Source: an uncultured Bacteroides sp. (lineage in GTDB: Bacteria; Bacteroidota; Bacteroidia; Cytophagales; Cyclobacteriaceae). From it: DNA of 62,956 bases. The stretch spans positions 1 through 62,956 of the forward strand of contig CABHOV010000033.1 in assembly GCA_902168185.1 (NCBI GenBank). The letters are read 5' to 3'. The notes under the pieces were generated by a model that did no database searches, was not told the DNA's origin, and worked only from the letters and a program-made list of their open reading frames with translations. The translations under genes and the position numbers were made by a program. Positions 17,776 through 26,455 of the stretch are shown here, piece after piece. Positions within the stretch are counted from its first letter, which is position 1; each line of letters opens with the position of its first letter.

Positions 17776-18705
17776 TCAGGCAAGATTCTCAAGTACATCC
17801 ATTACTTCTCTCACCGCTTTGCGGCTTGATTCAAGCAGTATTCTTTCTTCCGGATTGAGGTCGAGTTCAATAACTTTTTCGATACCATTTTTTCCAAGTA
17901 CTACCGGTACACCGAGGTAGCAATCTTTGATACCGTACTCACCATCCAAACGGATACATACCGGGAATACTCTGCGCTGATCTTTCACGATAGCTTCTAC
18001 CATTTGTGCAGCAGCAGACCCAGGTGCATACCATGCAGAAGTTCCCATTAACTTCACCAATTCACCACCACCTACTTTTGTTCTTTCAAGGATCGCGTTC
18101 AATTTGTCTTTATCGATCAACTCTGTTACAGGTATACCAGCAACGGTTGTATAGCGTGGAAGTGGCACCATTGTATCGCCATGGCCACCGAGCAACATGG
18201 CCTGTATATCTTTCGGAGATATATTTAATGCTTCCGCAAGAAAGGCGCGGTAACGTGCAGTATCAAGTATACCGGCCATACCAAATACCTTCGTGCGTGG
18301 AAGCTTCGAAGTTAAATGTGCCTGGTATGTCATTACATCCAACGGGTTGGATACTACTATAATGATCGCTTCAGGTGAATACTTGATAACATTCTCAGTA
18401 ACTGACTTCACAATGCCAGCGTTGGTTCCGATAAGATCATCACGGCTCATACCAGGTTTGCGTGGAAGACCCGAAGTAATTACGACAACATCCGAGTTTG
18501 CTGACTTTGAATAATCATTGGTAGCACCAATGGTACGGCTATCGTACAAGTCGATCGGAGCTTTCTGCCAAATGTCCAAAGCCTTTCCTTCAGCAAGACC
18601 TTCTTTAATATCAACGAGCACGATTTCACTGGCCACCTCGCGATAGGCCAATACATCGGCACATGTGGCGCCTACATTACCAGCGCCAACTACTGTTACT
18701 TTCAT
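17776..18705 (-). CDS. mdh: Malate dehydrogenase (NAD)
   Basis: 309 residues of the LDH-like MDH class. The Rossmann motif VGAGNVGATCADVL is N-terminal, followed by VDIKEGLAEGKALDI, the mobile loop GLPRKPGMSRDDLIGTNA (the Arg pair marks malate rather than lactate specificity), VSNPLDVMTY and the catalytic GGHGDTMVPL. It interconverts malate and oxaloacetate in the TCA cycle. It is transcribed alone toward the terminator at 17722. A 14-bp inverted repeat, CAGTGGACCCACTG at 18740-18753, lies upstream of its start and could be a regulatory site. Confidence 0.98.
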   Translation of the reverse strand: MKVTVVGAGNVGATCADVLAYREVASEIVLVDIKEGLAEGKALDIWQKAPIDLYDSRTIGATNDYSKSANSDVVVITSGLPRKPGMSRDDLIGTNAGIVKSVTENVIKYSPEAIIIVVSNPLDVMTYQAHLTSKLPRTKVFGMAGILDTARYRAFLAEALNISPKDIQAMLLGGHGDTMVPLPRYTTVAGIPVTELIDKDKLNAILERTKVGGGELVKLMGTSAWYAPGSAAAQMVEAIVKDQRRVFPVCIRLDGEYGIKDCYLGVPVVLGKNGIEKVIELDLNPEERILLESSRKAVREVMDVLENLA

Positions 18706-18872
18706 AAGAATAATGATTTATGGGTTTGTATATTAATCTCAGTGGACCCACTGGATAAACTTGAACAAGATGGTATAAACTTTAAAATCTGCACCTTTTT
18801 GTTTTCAGCAGGAGTATAGTTCAAACGCTGCCAGGCACCAATTTAGGATACTACCTGTCAAAAAAAAAGATA

Positions 18873-20198
18873 TTACCGAAAATGTGAAGATACCTTGAAC
18901 GTTAATACTCGGCTGGTCTTGTCAGTTAGTTTAAACCTGTTGTCAATTCTGTACCCGACAATCCAGATAATTTCTCCCTGCGACTCCAATACCGTTACTG
19001 AATCTTTATCGGCTACAGAGATTTTCTGGTCGATTAAAAAATCACTCACCTTTTTACGATGATTCATTCCAAGAGGAAAGAATGCGTCACCCGCTTTCCA
19101 TTTTCGCCACACTAAAGGAAATACAATGCTATCTGCATCCAGCGTGGCTTCGAGCGGGTCTGTTGATTTTAATATTGCAGTGGGAGTATAAATATCCATC
19201 TGCCACGAATCGAGTTGAGCCTGATGTTGGTCTTCCTCTATATAAACATCATTCACGAAATCAACAGACGGTGTAACGATGAGAAGTTCACGATCGATAA
19301 CAAGCTGATAGGAAGAAGAGAAAAACCGTTTTCCGGATTGGCCAGGTAACGATTCAATAATATCAGTACATACATCATAATTAAATCCATACATCTTTAA
19401 GAATTTCCAGAGTATAGATGCTTCATGTGGCAATCCTGAAAAGTAATTTTTCTGAATCGTTATTCTTCTTTCAGATGTACGGGTATACTTCTCTCTCCAT
19501 GTATAAAAAGCTTCTTTAATCAAAAAGATTTCACCCTGTGCTTTTGAGAAGCCACGTTGTACGGTGCTTTCCAGCGAAGGATTAATTTCTTTCAAGGCAG
19601 GAATGATACGATGACGAATGAAGTTGCGTTGGTAGTCATCGGTTTGATTACTGATATCTTCACGCCAGGTAATTGTATTCTGCTGTGCATATTGTTCTAT
19701 AGCATCACGCGTAGCAAACAACATCGGCCGGATAATCTTACCATGCTGTACCGGTATACCTGTGAATCCTTCGAGAGAGGCACCGTGCACCCAGTTTAAT
19801 AGAACTGTTTCAAGTGAATCATTCAGATGGTGGGCTGTTGCCAGGAAGTCGAATGAATGTTCTGCAAGAAGTTTTTCAAACCAGGTATAGCGCAGTTCGC
19901 GTGCAGCCATTTGTGTGGAAAGCTTGCTCACTTCTGCATACTGTGCCGTTTCGAACCGGTTGATGAAGCAAGGTATATTTAACTGACGTGCAGTTGCTTT
20001 CACAAAATCTTCGTCACCATCAGAATCGGCACCGCGTAGCTGAAAATTACAATGTGCTATCGCGATGGAGAAGCCAGCACGGTGAAATAAATGCACCATT
20101 ATCATAGAGTCAATGCCACCGCTTACCGCCAGCAGTACCCGGTCAGTTGGCTTGCAAAGCTTATGCTGTTCAATATGGTTCAGAAATTGCTCTATCAC
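18873..20198 (-). CDS. tilS: tRNA(Ile)-lysidine synthase TilS
   Basis: 441 residues from GTG 20198 (MIEQFLNHIEQHK after initiation); TTG 20204 is an alternative and no upstream ATG exists. The N-type PP-loop LLAVSGGIDSMIMVHL is diagnostic, with HCNFQLRGADSDGDE, RELRYTWFEKLL, ATAHHLNDSLET and the C-terminal FFPLGMNHRKKVSDFLID domain. It modifies C34 of the CAU-anticodon tRNA-Ile to lysidine, enabling AUA decoding. That is notable here because AUA codons are common in this window. It is divergent from the OstA-like gene. Confidence 0.96.
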   Translation of the reverse strand: MIEQFLNHIEQHKLCKPTDRVLLAVSGGIDSMIMVHLFHRAGFSIAIAHCNFQLRGADSDGDEDFVKATARQLNIPCFINRFETAQYAEVSKLSTQMAARELRYTWFEKLLAEHSFDFLATAHHLNDSLETVLLNWVHGASLEGFTGIPVQHGKIIRPMLFATRDAIEQYAQQNTITWREDISNQTDDYQRNFIRHRIIPALKEINPSLESTVQRGFSKAQGEIFLIKEAFYTWREKYTRTSERRITIQKNYFSGLPHEASILWKFLKMYGFNYDVCTDIIESLPGQSGKRFFSSSYQLVIDRELLIVTPSVDFVNDVYIEEDQHQAQLDSWQMDIYTPTAILKSTDPLEATLDADSIVFPLVWRKWKAGDAFFPLGMNHRKKVSDFLIDQKISVADKDSVTVLESQGEIIWIVGYRIDNRFKLTDKTSRVLTFKVSSHFR

Positions 20199-20210
20199 GC
20201 CCAAATGTAT

Positions 20211-20238
20211 CGATTTACGATTTTAGATTTACGATTTG
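20211..20238. repeat. Direct repeat of GATTTACGATTT
   Basis: CGATTTACGATTTTAGATTTACGATTTGTAG holds two tandem copies of GATTTACGATTT within the short tilS/OstA intergenic space. It is followed inside the next gene by an A/G-rich run with AAAGC units (20283-20313). Confidence 0.65.
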
Positions 20239-20255
20239 TAGCTTGCACCTGAATT

Positions 20256-21896
20256 ATGGATAGTATACGATTTAATATAAAAGCCGGAAAGCAAAAAGCA
20301 GAAAGCGGAAAGCTTGGAGCAGGAGGGAAGATCGTGGGCAATGGTTATTCGCTGTTGTTTTTTTTGCTGATGATAATTTTAATGGCAGGAACTATACCGG
20401 CTGTTGCTCAAAAGAAGGTCAAGCTGAAACAGGCTGATCAATTAAGAGGTGGAAGGCAGGGTGATGAACGTTTTGATCGATTGATCGGAAATGTGATCCT
20501 TACGCAAAATCAAACTACTATTTACTGCGACTCTGCTTACTTTTTTAAGAAGCGAAATTATGTGGAGGCATATGGTCGTGTGAAAATATTAGAGGGAGAT
20601 TCAGTAACCATTACCGGCCGTAAATTGGAATATGATGGCAATACGAAAAAGGCTAAGCTCCGTTCGAACGTAGTCTTTACCAAGCTTGCAACGGCCACGC
20701 TATACACTGACTTCCTTGACTTCGATCGCAATACAAACATTGCTAACTATTTTAATAACGGAAGGCTTGTCGATAGTATCAATGTATTGACCAGTAACAA
20801 AGGATACTATAATGTAAACTCAAACCTGGCTTCGTTCAAGCGAAATGTGCATGTTAAAAATCCAGACTATACCATGACGGCAGATAGTCTTCAGTATAAT
20901 TCACGATCGAAGATCATCTACTTCGTTACGCCTACAACGGTTGTCGATAAAGACAGCAGTATATTTGTATATGAGAACGGGTTCTATCAAACAACCTCCA
21001 AGCAATCTGATTTAAAGTTGGGATCAGCGGAAACACAAGACTATAAACTCGATGCGGAAGACTATAAGCTTGACGACATTCGGAAGAAATACCTTTTCCG
21101 AAGGAATGTAGTAATGACCTATAAAAAGGAAAACCTGATCATCTATGGACAATCAGCGGATTACTTTAAGAGTCAGGGAATCGCGAAAGTATATGACAAT
21201 GCTTATATAGCGAAAGTAACAGAGAATAATGATACGCTTTTTATATCAGCCGATACGCTTGTTTCTATTGATAGTCCAGACCCAAGCAAAAAGCGGTTGC
21301 TCGCCTATAACAATGTAAAGATCTATAAAAAAGATATGCAAGGACTGGCAGACTCTCTGGAGTATCGTTCGATGGATTCAACTATATATTTCTATAAAGA
21401 TCCTATACTTTGGTCGCAAGACAATCAAATGACTGCAGACTCGATTCGGATGTTGATCAAGAATAACACCATCGACCGCATATTTATGGTGGCTAATTCT
21501 TTCGTGGTATCACAAGATACACTCATCAACTTTAACCAGGTGAAAGGAAGAAAGATGACCACGTTCTTCAGAAACAAAAAGATAGATCACGTAGTGGTGG
21601 AAGGGAATGGAGAGAGTGTATACTTCGCCCTGGACGAAAAGACCAACAAAGCGATGGGGATGAATAAAATTATCTGTAGTAACATCACTATTCGCTTTAA
21701 AGAAGGAAAGGTTAACAACATGAGTTTCTATGTAAAACCGGAAGCCAGTTTTATTCCGCCACACGAGCTTAAGGTAGAAGACACAAAACTCAAAGGATTT
21801 GTATGGCGCGGAAAAGAAAAGCCTAAGCGCGAGGATGTTGTGAAGTCTCCGGTGATCAGCAACCCTGGCCCTTCATCCGATCGTAAACGTTTGTGA
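20256..21896 (+). CDS. OstA-like organic solvent tolerance / LPS-assembly protein
   Basis: 546 residues. A hydrophobic leader (LLFFLLMIILMAGTIPAVAQ) precedes repeated LptA/OstA-type beta-jellyroll units: GNVILTQNQTTIYCDSAYF, YGRVKILEGDSVTITGRKL, RNVVMTYKKENLIIYGQSA. This matches the Bacteroidota OstA-like family (OstA_2 type), presumed to bridge LPS across the periplasm. The 27 residues ahead of the leader (NIKAGKQKAESGKLGAG) are encoded by a purine-rich AAAGC repeat, so the leader has an unusual n-region or the start is misplaced. The C-terminus is basic and Pro-rich. Confidence 0.85.
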   Translation: MDSIRFNIKAGKQKAESGKLGAGGKIVGNGYSLLFFLLMIILMAGTIPAVAQKKVKLKQADQLRGGRQGDERFDRLIGNVILTQNQTTIYCDSAYFFKKRNYVEAYGRVKILEGDSVTITGRKLEYDGNTKKAKLRSNVVFTKLATATLYTDFLDFDRNTNIANYFNNGRLVDSINVLTSNKGYYNVNSNLASFKRNVHVKNPDYTMTADSLQYNSRSKIIYFVTPTTVVDKDSSIFVYENGFYQTTSKQSDLKLGSAETQDYKLDAEDYKLDDIRKKYLFRRNVVMTYKKENLIIYGQSADYFKSQGIAKVYDNAYIAKVTENNDTLFISADTLVSIDSPDPSKKRLLAYNNVKIYKKDMQGLADSLEYRSMDSTIYFYKDPILWSQDNQMTADSIRMLIKNNTIDRIFMVANSFVVSQDTLINFNQVKGRKMTTFFRNKKIDHVVVEGNGESVYFALDEKTNKAMGMNKIICSNITIRFKEGKVNNMSFYVKPEASFIPPHELKVEDTKLKGFVWRGKEKPKREDVVKSPVISNPGPSSDRKRL

Positions 21897-21986
21897 TATA
21901 AATTATTGGTTCGCTGAACGAAAAACCTTTCGTTCTATTATGACAATCCATGAAAAAGTTTAACTTTTGTAGAATATGCTGTCTCT

Positions 21987-22691
21987 ATGAGAAAACTTTT
22001 GTTGTTGGTAATTGTCACAACCCTGTGCCGGGTATCTTTCGGTCAGGGTTTTGAGATTATCGGCTTGCAGGAGACGCATCATGGACTAATCGGGGAGACT
22101 ATCAAAGCTCCTGTCCGTTTTAAAAACACATCGGATAAAACCGTCACGCTCATCATCCGTAAAGTTGACGGCCAGATCGGAAGCACTCAGAAAAACTTTT
22201 TTTGTCTCGATAACAACTGTCTTGATCAAAAGACAGAAGACTATATATTGAAAGTTGATGCCGGACAAACCATCAGCAGTTTTCAGGTGGCGTTGGAAGC
22301 GGGTTTGGTTTCAGGGGAAAGTAACGTTCGGTATGTTGTCTACAGTAAATCGAATCCAACCCAGGCGATGGAGTTTACCGTGAATTTTACGGTGACTGAA
22401 AAACCTGAAAAGCAAAGCCTTTACTCTTCCAGATTTATTAATCTTCACGATGTATACCCGAACCCTGTAACAGATTATGCTTTTGTTGAATACAAGATCC
22501 TGAATGAGCAGGTGAAGGCGAAAATCATCATGCACAACCTTTTGGGAAATTCCGTTGGCGACTATCCGCTCCCATCTTCTGAAAGCCGCGTTCGTATCCG
22601 CGTGGAAGATCTCAATGCCGGTATTTATTTTTACACCCTCTATCTCGACAACGAAGGTGTTATGACCCGCAAACTCATCGTCAAAAAATAA
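21987..22691 (+). CDS. Secreted protein with T9SS type A sorting domain
   Basis: 234 residues. A signal peptide (LLLLVIVTTLCRVSFGQ) is followed by an Ig-like domain with GETIKAPVRFKNTSDKTVTL and two Cys (FCLDNNCL). A classic T9SS C-terminal domain follows: VYPNPVTDYAFVEY ... GNSVGDYPLP ... AGIYFYTLYLD ... MTRKLIVKK. Exported through T9SS; the short Ig-like body gives no enzyme activity. It lies 295 bp upstream of bamD in the same direction but with a separate promoter-like box between them. Confidence 0.85.
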   Translation: MRKLLLLVIVTTLCRVSFGQGFEIIGLQETHHGLIGETIKAPVRFKNTSDKTVTLIIRKVDGQIGSTQKNFFCLDNNCLDQKTEDYILKVDAGQTISSFQVALEAGLVSGESNVRYVVYSKSNPTQAMEFTVNFTVTEKPEKQSLYSSRFINLHDVYPNPVTDYAFVEYKILNEQVKAKIIMHNLLGNSVGDYPLPSSESRVRIRVEDLNAGIYFYTLYLDNEGVMTRKLIVKK

Positions 22692-22817
22692 TCATAACGT
22701 GCTTAAACAGGCGCTTTTTGCCTGGGAGTTCACATTCTCATTTAAAAAGAACTTTTTATTCATTGCCCACATCCTATTTCCGTAAAAACAGCGTTTTTCA
22801 GTTCTAAACTCTTATAT

Positions 22818-22825
22818 TATATTTG
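22818..22825 (+). promoter_or_regulatory. -7 box of bamD promoter, very close to start codon
   Basis: TATATTTG matches TAnnTTTG and ends only 7 bp before the bamD ATG at 22833. A weak TTTT at 22794-22797 sits 20 bp upstream. If used, the mRNA would be leaderless or nearly so. Confidence 0.5.
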
Positions 22826-22832
22826 CGGGCTT

Positions 22833-23645
22833 ATGCGGAATCAATCAGTTTCATTCTTTTTAATTTTAATCCTGCTTGCAGGTGCATCGTGCAGTAAATT
22901 CAGAAGGATTGAAAAAAGCCAGGATTGGCGTGTGAAGTACGAAGGAGCGCTGAATTATTACAATAAGAAGGATTATTACAAGGCTTCCGTATTGTTCGAG
23001 CAAATTTTACCGATTGTCCGCGGCTTGCCTGAAGGAGAGAAGGTTCAGTTTTACCTCGCGTATTGCCAGTTCTACGATAAGCTTTATCTATTGGCTTCCG
23101 AGCAATTCAAAACCTTTTATGAAACGTACGGAAGAAGCACACTGGCGGAAGAAGCGCGTTACATGTTTGCGTATTCGCAGTATGCATCGTCTCCTAAACC
23201 AAATCTCGATCAAACCAACAGCATCAATGCCATGGCTGCGATGCAGGAATTTTTGAACCGCTATCCAAACAGCAAGTTCAGAGAGCAAGCTATAGAAGTG
23301 ATCTTTACCACGCAGGCAAAACTTGAAAAGAAAGGATTCGATAACGCTTATCAATACTATAAGATGCGTAGCTATAAAGCAGCCATTGTAGCGTTGAATA
23401 ATTTTAAGAATAACTTTCCTGATTCGAAGTATATCGAAGAAGCTGCCTACCTGGTAGTATCAGCCGAATACAAGCTGGCGCAGCAAAGTATTTACTCGAA
23501 ACAAATAGATCGCTATAAGGCGGTAGTAGAACACTATAAGGAATTTGTAGACCAATATCCGCAGAGCAAATTCTTGAAGGATGCAGAAAAAATGTATGCG
23601 GAAAGTATGGAGAAGTTAAACAAAGTAAAAAACACTAATACATAA
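22833..23645 (+). CDS. bamD: Outer membrane protein assembly factor BamD (lipoprotein)
   Basis: 270 residues. The lipobox LLAGASCSK shows a lipoprotein signal with Cys ~21. TPR-like helices follow: YYNKKDYYKASVLFEQILP, FYDKLYLLASEQFKTFYETY, QEFLNRYPNSKFREQA, FVDQYPQSKFLKDAEKMY. BamD is the essential lipoprotein partner of BamA in inserting beta-barrels in the outer membrane. It heads a compact rightward cluster: rpoZ follows after 4 bp. Confidence 0.95.
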   Translation: MRNQSVSFFLILILLAGASCSKFRRIEKSQDWRVKYEGALNYYNKKDYYKASVLFEQILPIVRGLPEGEKVQFYLAYCQFYDKLYLLASEQFKTFYETYGRSTLAEEARYMFAYSQYASSPKPNLDQTNSINAMAAMQEFLNRYPNSKFREQAIEVIFTTQAKLEKKGFDNAYQYYKMRSYKAAIVALNNFKNNFPDSKYIEEAAYLVVSAEYKLAQQSIYSKQIDRYKAVVEHYKEFVDQYPQSKFLKDAEKMYAESMEKLNKVKNTNT

Positions 23646-23649
23646 GTAT

Positions 23650-23961
23650 ATGGCAGCTCAATCATCTATAATTACCCGCGATGTTGATAAGATCGCATCA
23701 CAGACTGGAAATCTATATGAATCAGTGGTGGTAATCTCCAGGCGTGCACGCCAGATTGCAGTGAACCTGAAAGAAGAACTCAATAATAAATTAGCAGAGT
23801 TTGCTACTACGGTAGATAACCTGGAAGAAGTTTTTGAAAACCGCGAGCAGATCGAGATATCAAAGTTCTATGAGCGGATGCCAAAACCTACCAACACTGC
23901 AATTGAAGAGTTTCAGGATGGCGAACTGAACTACCGTATGCGCAACGAAGAAATCGCTTAG
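23650..23961 (+). CDS. rpoZ: RNA polymerase omega subunit (Rpb6/RpoZ-like)
   Basis: 103 residues. ITRDVDKIASQTGNLYESVVVISRRARQIAVNLKEEL matches the omega/RPB6 core, in which the conserved R-A-R-Q-I helix packs on the beta-prime C-terminus. The acidic tail (DNLEEVFENREQIE) is typical of Bacteroidota omega proteins. It stabilises core RNA polymerase. It is tightly linked to bamD upstream and separated from coaBC by an inverted repeat. Confidence 0.9.
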   Translation: MAAQSSIITRDVDKIASQTGNLYESVVVISRRARQIAVNLKEELNNKLAEFATTVDNLEEVFENREQIEISKFYERMPKPTNTAIEEFQDGELNYRMRNEEIA

Positions 23962-23964
23962 TAG

Positions 23965-24027
23965 CGTTATCTGTTATTCGTTAATCGTTATCATTTTCTT
24001 GTTACGATTAACGGATAACAAGTAACG
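23965..24027. repeat. Long inverted repeat between rpoZ and coaBC
   Basis: CGTTATCTGTTATTCGTTAA and following TCGT (23965-23988) pair with ACGATTAACGGATAACAAGT and AACG (24004-24027), about 20 of 24 positions. The loop is about 15 bp. There is no T-run, so it is not a standard terminator; it may be a dispersed palindromic repeat or an mRNA-processing hairpin. Confidence 0.7.
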
Positions 24028-24039
24028 AAATAGCCAGGT

Positions 24040-25242
24040 ATGCTCCGAGATAAAAAGATTTTACTGGGTGTAACCGGAAGCATTGCCGCCTATAAATCGG
24101 CTGTGCTCACACGACTTCTTGTAAAAGCTGGCGCCACTGTAAAAGTGGTTATGACTTCTTCAGCAGCAGACTTTATTACTCCTCTTACGCTCTCTACACT
24201 TTCCAAAAATCCAGTCCTTACTGATTTTGTAAAAGATGAGACCGGTCAATGGAACAATCATGTTGACTTGGGTTTATGGGCTGATGTCATGATCATCGCT
24301 CCGGCCAGTGCCAACACCGTTGCAAAAATGGCGAATGGCTTATGCGATAATCTTTTGCTAGCCGTTTATCTCTCCGCACGCTGCCCGGTATATTTTGCTC
24401 CGGCAATGGATCTTGATATGCTTCAACATCCGGCAACGAAAGCAAATTTTCAAAAACTTAAAAGCTTCGGTAATATACTTATCGATGCAGGGTATGGTGA
24501 ATTAGCCAGCGGCCTCACCGGCAATGGAAGAATGGCTGAGCCGGAAGAGATTGTTTCAGTACTTGAAAAGCATTTCGCTGCTGAAAAAGTGCTGCAAGGA
24601 AAAAAAGTACTCGTAACAGCGGGACCCACTTACGAAGCTATTGATCCGGTTCGTTTTATTGGTAATCACTCCAGTGGCAAAATGGGTTTTTCTCTTGCAG
24701 AAGAGTTAGCTGACCAGGGAGCCAGCGTAAGTTTAGTAACAGGTCCTACACAACAACATATAAATCATCCGCAGGTGAACGTTATACACGTAACATCCGC
24801 AGAGGAAATGTATACATCTTGCGCATCACTATTCCCGACAACTGATATTACAGTGCTGGCAGCAGCAGTAGCAGACTACCGTCCTGTGGAAGTTGCTGAT
24901 CAGAAAATAAAAAAGAAGGATACAAATCTTACCATCGAGCTTACCAAGACTCAGGATATAGCAGCATCCCTCGGAAAGATGAAACACAATGGTCAGGTGA
25001 TTGTCGGCTTTGCATTGGAAACAGAAAACGAACAGACCAATGCGCTCGCGAAGCTTGAGAAGAAGAATTTTGATCTGATAGTCTTAAATTCGTTGAACGA
25101 TAAAGGAGCCGGGTTCGGACATGACACGAATAAAATCACGATCATGGACCGATCTCAAAACGTAAGGTCATTTGAATTGAAGAATAAAAAAGAAGTAGCA
25201 CGCGATATCGTAAAAGCCATTATTGAAAAACTGCATGATTAA
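24040..25242 (+). CDS. coaBC: Bifunctional phosphopantothenoylcysteine decarboxylase/synthetase CoaBC
   Basis: 400 residues. The CoaC half has the flavin-binding GVTGSIAAYKSAVL, the PASANT motif (APASANTVAKMANGLCDNLL) and the Cys in the ARCPVYFAPAMD segment. The CoaB half begins near residue 190 with VTAGPTYEAIDPVRFIGNHSSGKMG and includes AAAVADYRP and the KIKKKD lysine motif. It carries out two steps of coenzyme A synthesis from 4'-phosphopantothenate. Its stop overlaps the DUF4835 gene by 8 bp. Confidence 0.97.
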   Translation: MLRDKKILLGVTGSIAAYKSAVLTRLLVKAGATVKVVMTSSAADFITPLTLSTLSKNPVLTDFVKDETGQWNNHVDLGLWADVMIIAPASANTVAKMANGLCDNLLLAVYLSARCPVYFAPAMDLDMLQHPATKANFQKLKSFGNILIDAGYGELASGLTGNGRMAEPEEIVSVLEKHFAAEKVLQGKKVLVTAGPTYEAIDPVRFIGNHSSGKMGFSLAEELADQGASVSLVTGPTQQHINHPQVNVIHVTSAEEMYTSCASLFPTTDITVLAAAVADYRPVEVADQKIKKKDTNLTIELTKTQDIAASLGKMKHNGQVIVGFALETENEQTNALAKLEKKNFDLIVLNSLNDKGAGFGHDTNKITIMDRSQNVRSFELKNKKEVARDIVKAIIEKLHD

Positions 25243-26134
25243 AAGAATCCTTTTGGTTGGTTTCGTTTTTATCTCCCTTGCATCAAGGGCGCAGGAACTC
25301 AATTGTACTGTGTCGATCAATGCCACGCAGATCCAAACTACAGAGCGCACAATTTTTCGCGATATGAAAACTGCGATCGAGCAGTTTATGAATTCACGCA
25401 AGTGGACAAACGATTCATACAAGAACTACGAGAAGATCAATTGCAACATGCTCATCACCATCACGCGGATGCCTGCGGTGGGTAGCTTTGCTGCATCCGT
25501 TCAGATTCAATCCGCGCGACCAGTATATAATACGAACTATTCAACATTGGTATTTAATTTTGCCGATCGTGACTGGGAATTCGAGTATGTCGAATCATTG
25601 CCGTTAGAGTATAACGATAACACCTATACCACGAACCTCACTTCAATGTTGGCCCTATATGCCTATATGATTATAGGTGTGGATTATGATTCGTTCACAG
25701 AGCTTGGTGGTACACCCTATTTTCAAAGGGCTTTACAGGTTGTGAACAATGCACAACAGTCTAATCGTCCGGGATGGCAATCCATGCAAAATAATCGCAG
25801 TCGTTATTGGATCGTAGAGAACTTCAATAATCCACAAATGACAGACTTGAGAAAAGCTTTCTATGCCTATCACCGTCAAGGTCTGGATACATTTGATAAA
25901 GACGCGGATAAAAGCCGTGAAGTTATTTTGAAAGGATTGAAAGACATTAAAAAAGTCCGCGACATTAATCCCACGGCAGTGATCATTGTCAGCTTCTTTG
26001 ACGCGAAAGGAAAAGAGCTTGCCAATATTTTTTCATCCGGAAGTATACAGGTCAGGCGAGAGGCGTATGATATAATCAAAGCTATAGATCCATCCTCGAA
26101 CCGGGCGAACTACGAAAAAATAATTCAAAATTAA
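25235..26134 (+). CDS. DUF4835 family secreted protein
   Basis: 299 residues from ATG 25235, which overlaps the coaBC stop. A signal peptide (ILLVGFVFISLASRAQ) leads into LNCTVSINATQIQTTERTIFRDMKTAIEQFMNSRKW, then NCNMLITITRMPAVGSFAASVQIQSARPVYN, all hallmarks of DUF4835. The family is largely confined to Bacteroidota and usually found beside coaBC and recN, as here. Its function is unknown; a periplasmic or cell-surface role is all that can be said. Confidence 0.88.
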   Translation: MIKRILLVGFVFISLASRAQELNCTVSINATQIQTTERTIFRDMKTAIEQFMNSRKWTNDSYKNYEKINCNMLITITRMPAVGSFAASVQIQSARPVYNTNYSTLVFNFADRDWEFEYVESLPLEYNDNTYTTNLTSMLALYAYMIIGVDYDSFTELGGTPYFQRALQVVNNAQQSNRPGWQSMQNNRSRYWIVENFNNPQMTDLRKAFYAYHRQGLDTFDKDADKSREVILKGLKDIKKVRDINPTAVIIVSFFDAKGKELANIFSSGSIQVRREAYDIIKAIDPSSNRANYEKIIQN

Positions 26135-26230
26135 CGTTCGCTCTAAAACCGGTTAGCCTTTAGAAGTATATTCATTTTCATTCGCAGAGAAGTCAAGTCG
26201 AACTTAAAATTTCATTACTATCTTAGCCCC

Positions 26231-26455
26231 ATGGGTACAAGGCAACTTCGTCTTAACGATTCTGTTCAGATACGAAAGCGAATTCAGGAATTTGTAGGTA
26301 AAACCATCAGCATTGTGTTAACCGACAATACTGCGATGTTTGGAGTGCTGGAAAAAGCAGATGAATCAAAAATTGTTTTAAAGAACATGAGGATGAAGAA
26401 TGTTTCATACACATTTGATAAAATTGCTGAAGTTTATTTTGATACGAACGCCTGA
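26231..26455 (+). CDS. LSm/Hfq-like small protein
   Basis: 74 residues. The segment FVGKTISIVLTDNTAMFGVL followed by EKADESKIVLKNMRMKN has the strand pattern and Gly position of an Sm1 motif (compare Hfq VSIYLVNGIKLQGQIESFD ... ILLKN). YTFDKIAEVYFD occupies the Sm2 place. The Hfq YKHA RNA-binding signature is absent, so an RNA role is not assured. The N-terminal helix region is LNDSVQIRKRIQEF. Its TGA overlaps the recN ATG (TGATG), showing translational coupling. I infer an Sm-fold ring protein; alternative small beta-barrel folds remain possible. Confidence 0.55.
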   Translation: MGTRQLRLNDSVQIRKRIQEFVGKTISIVLTDNTAMFGVLEKADESKIVLKNMRMKNVSYTFDKIAEVYFDTNA

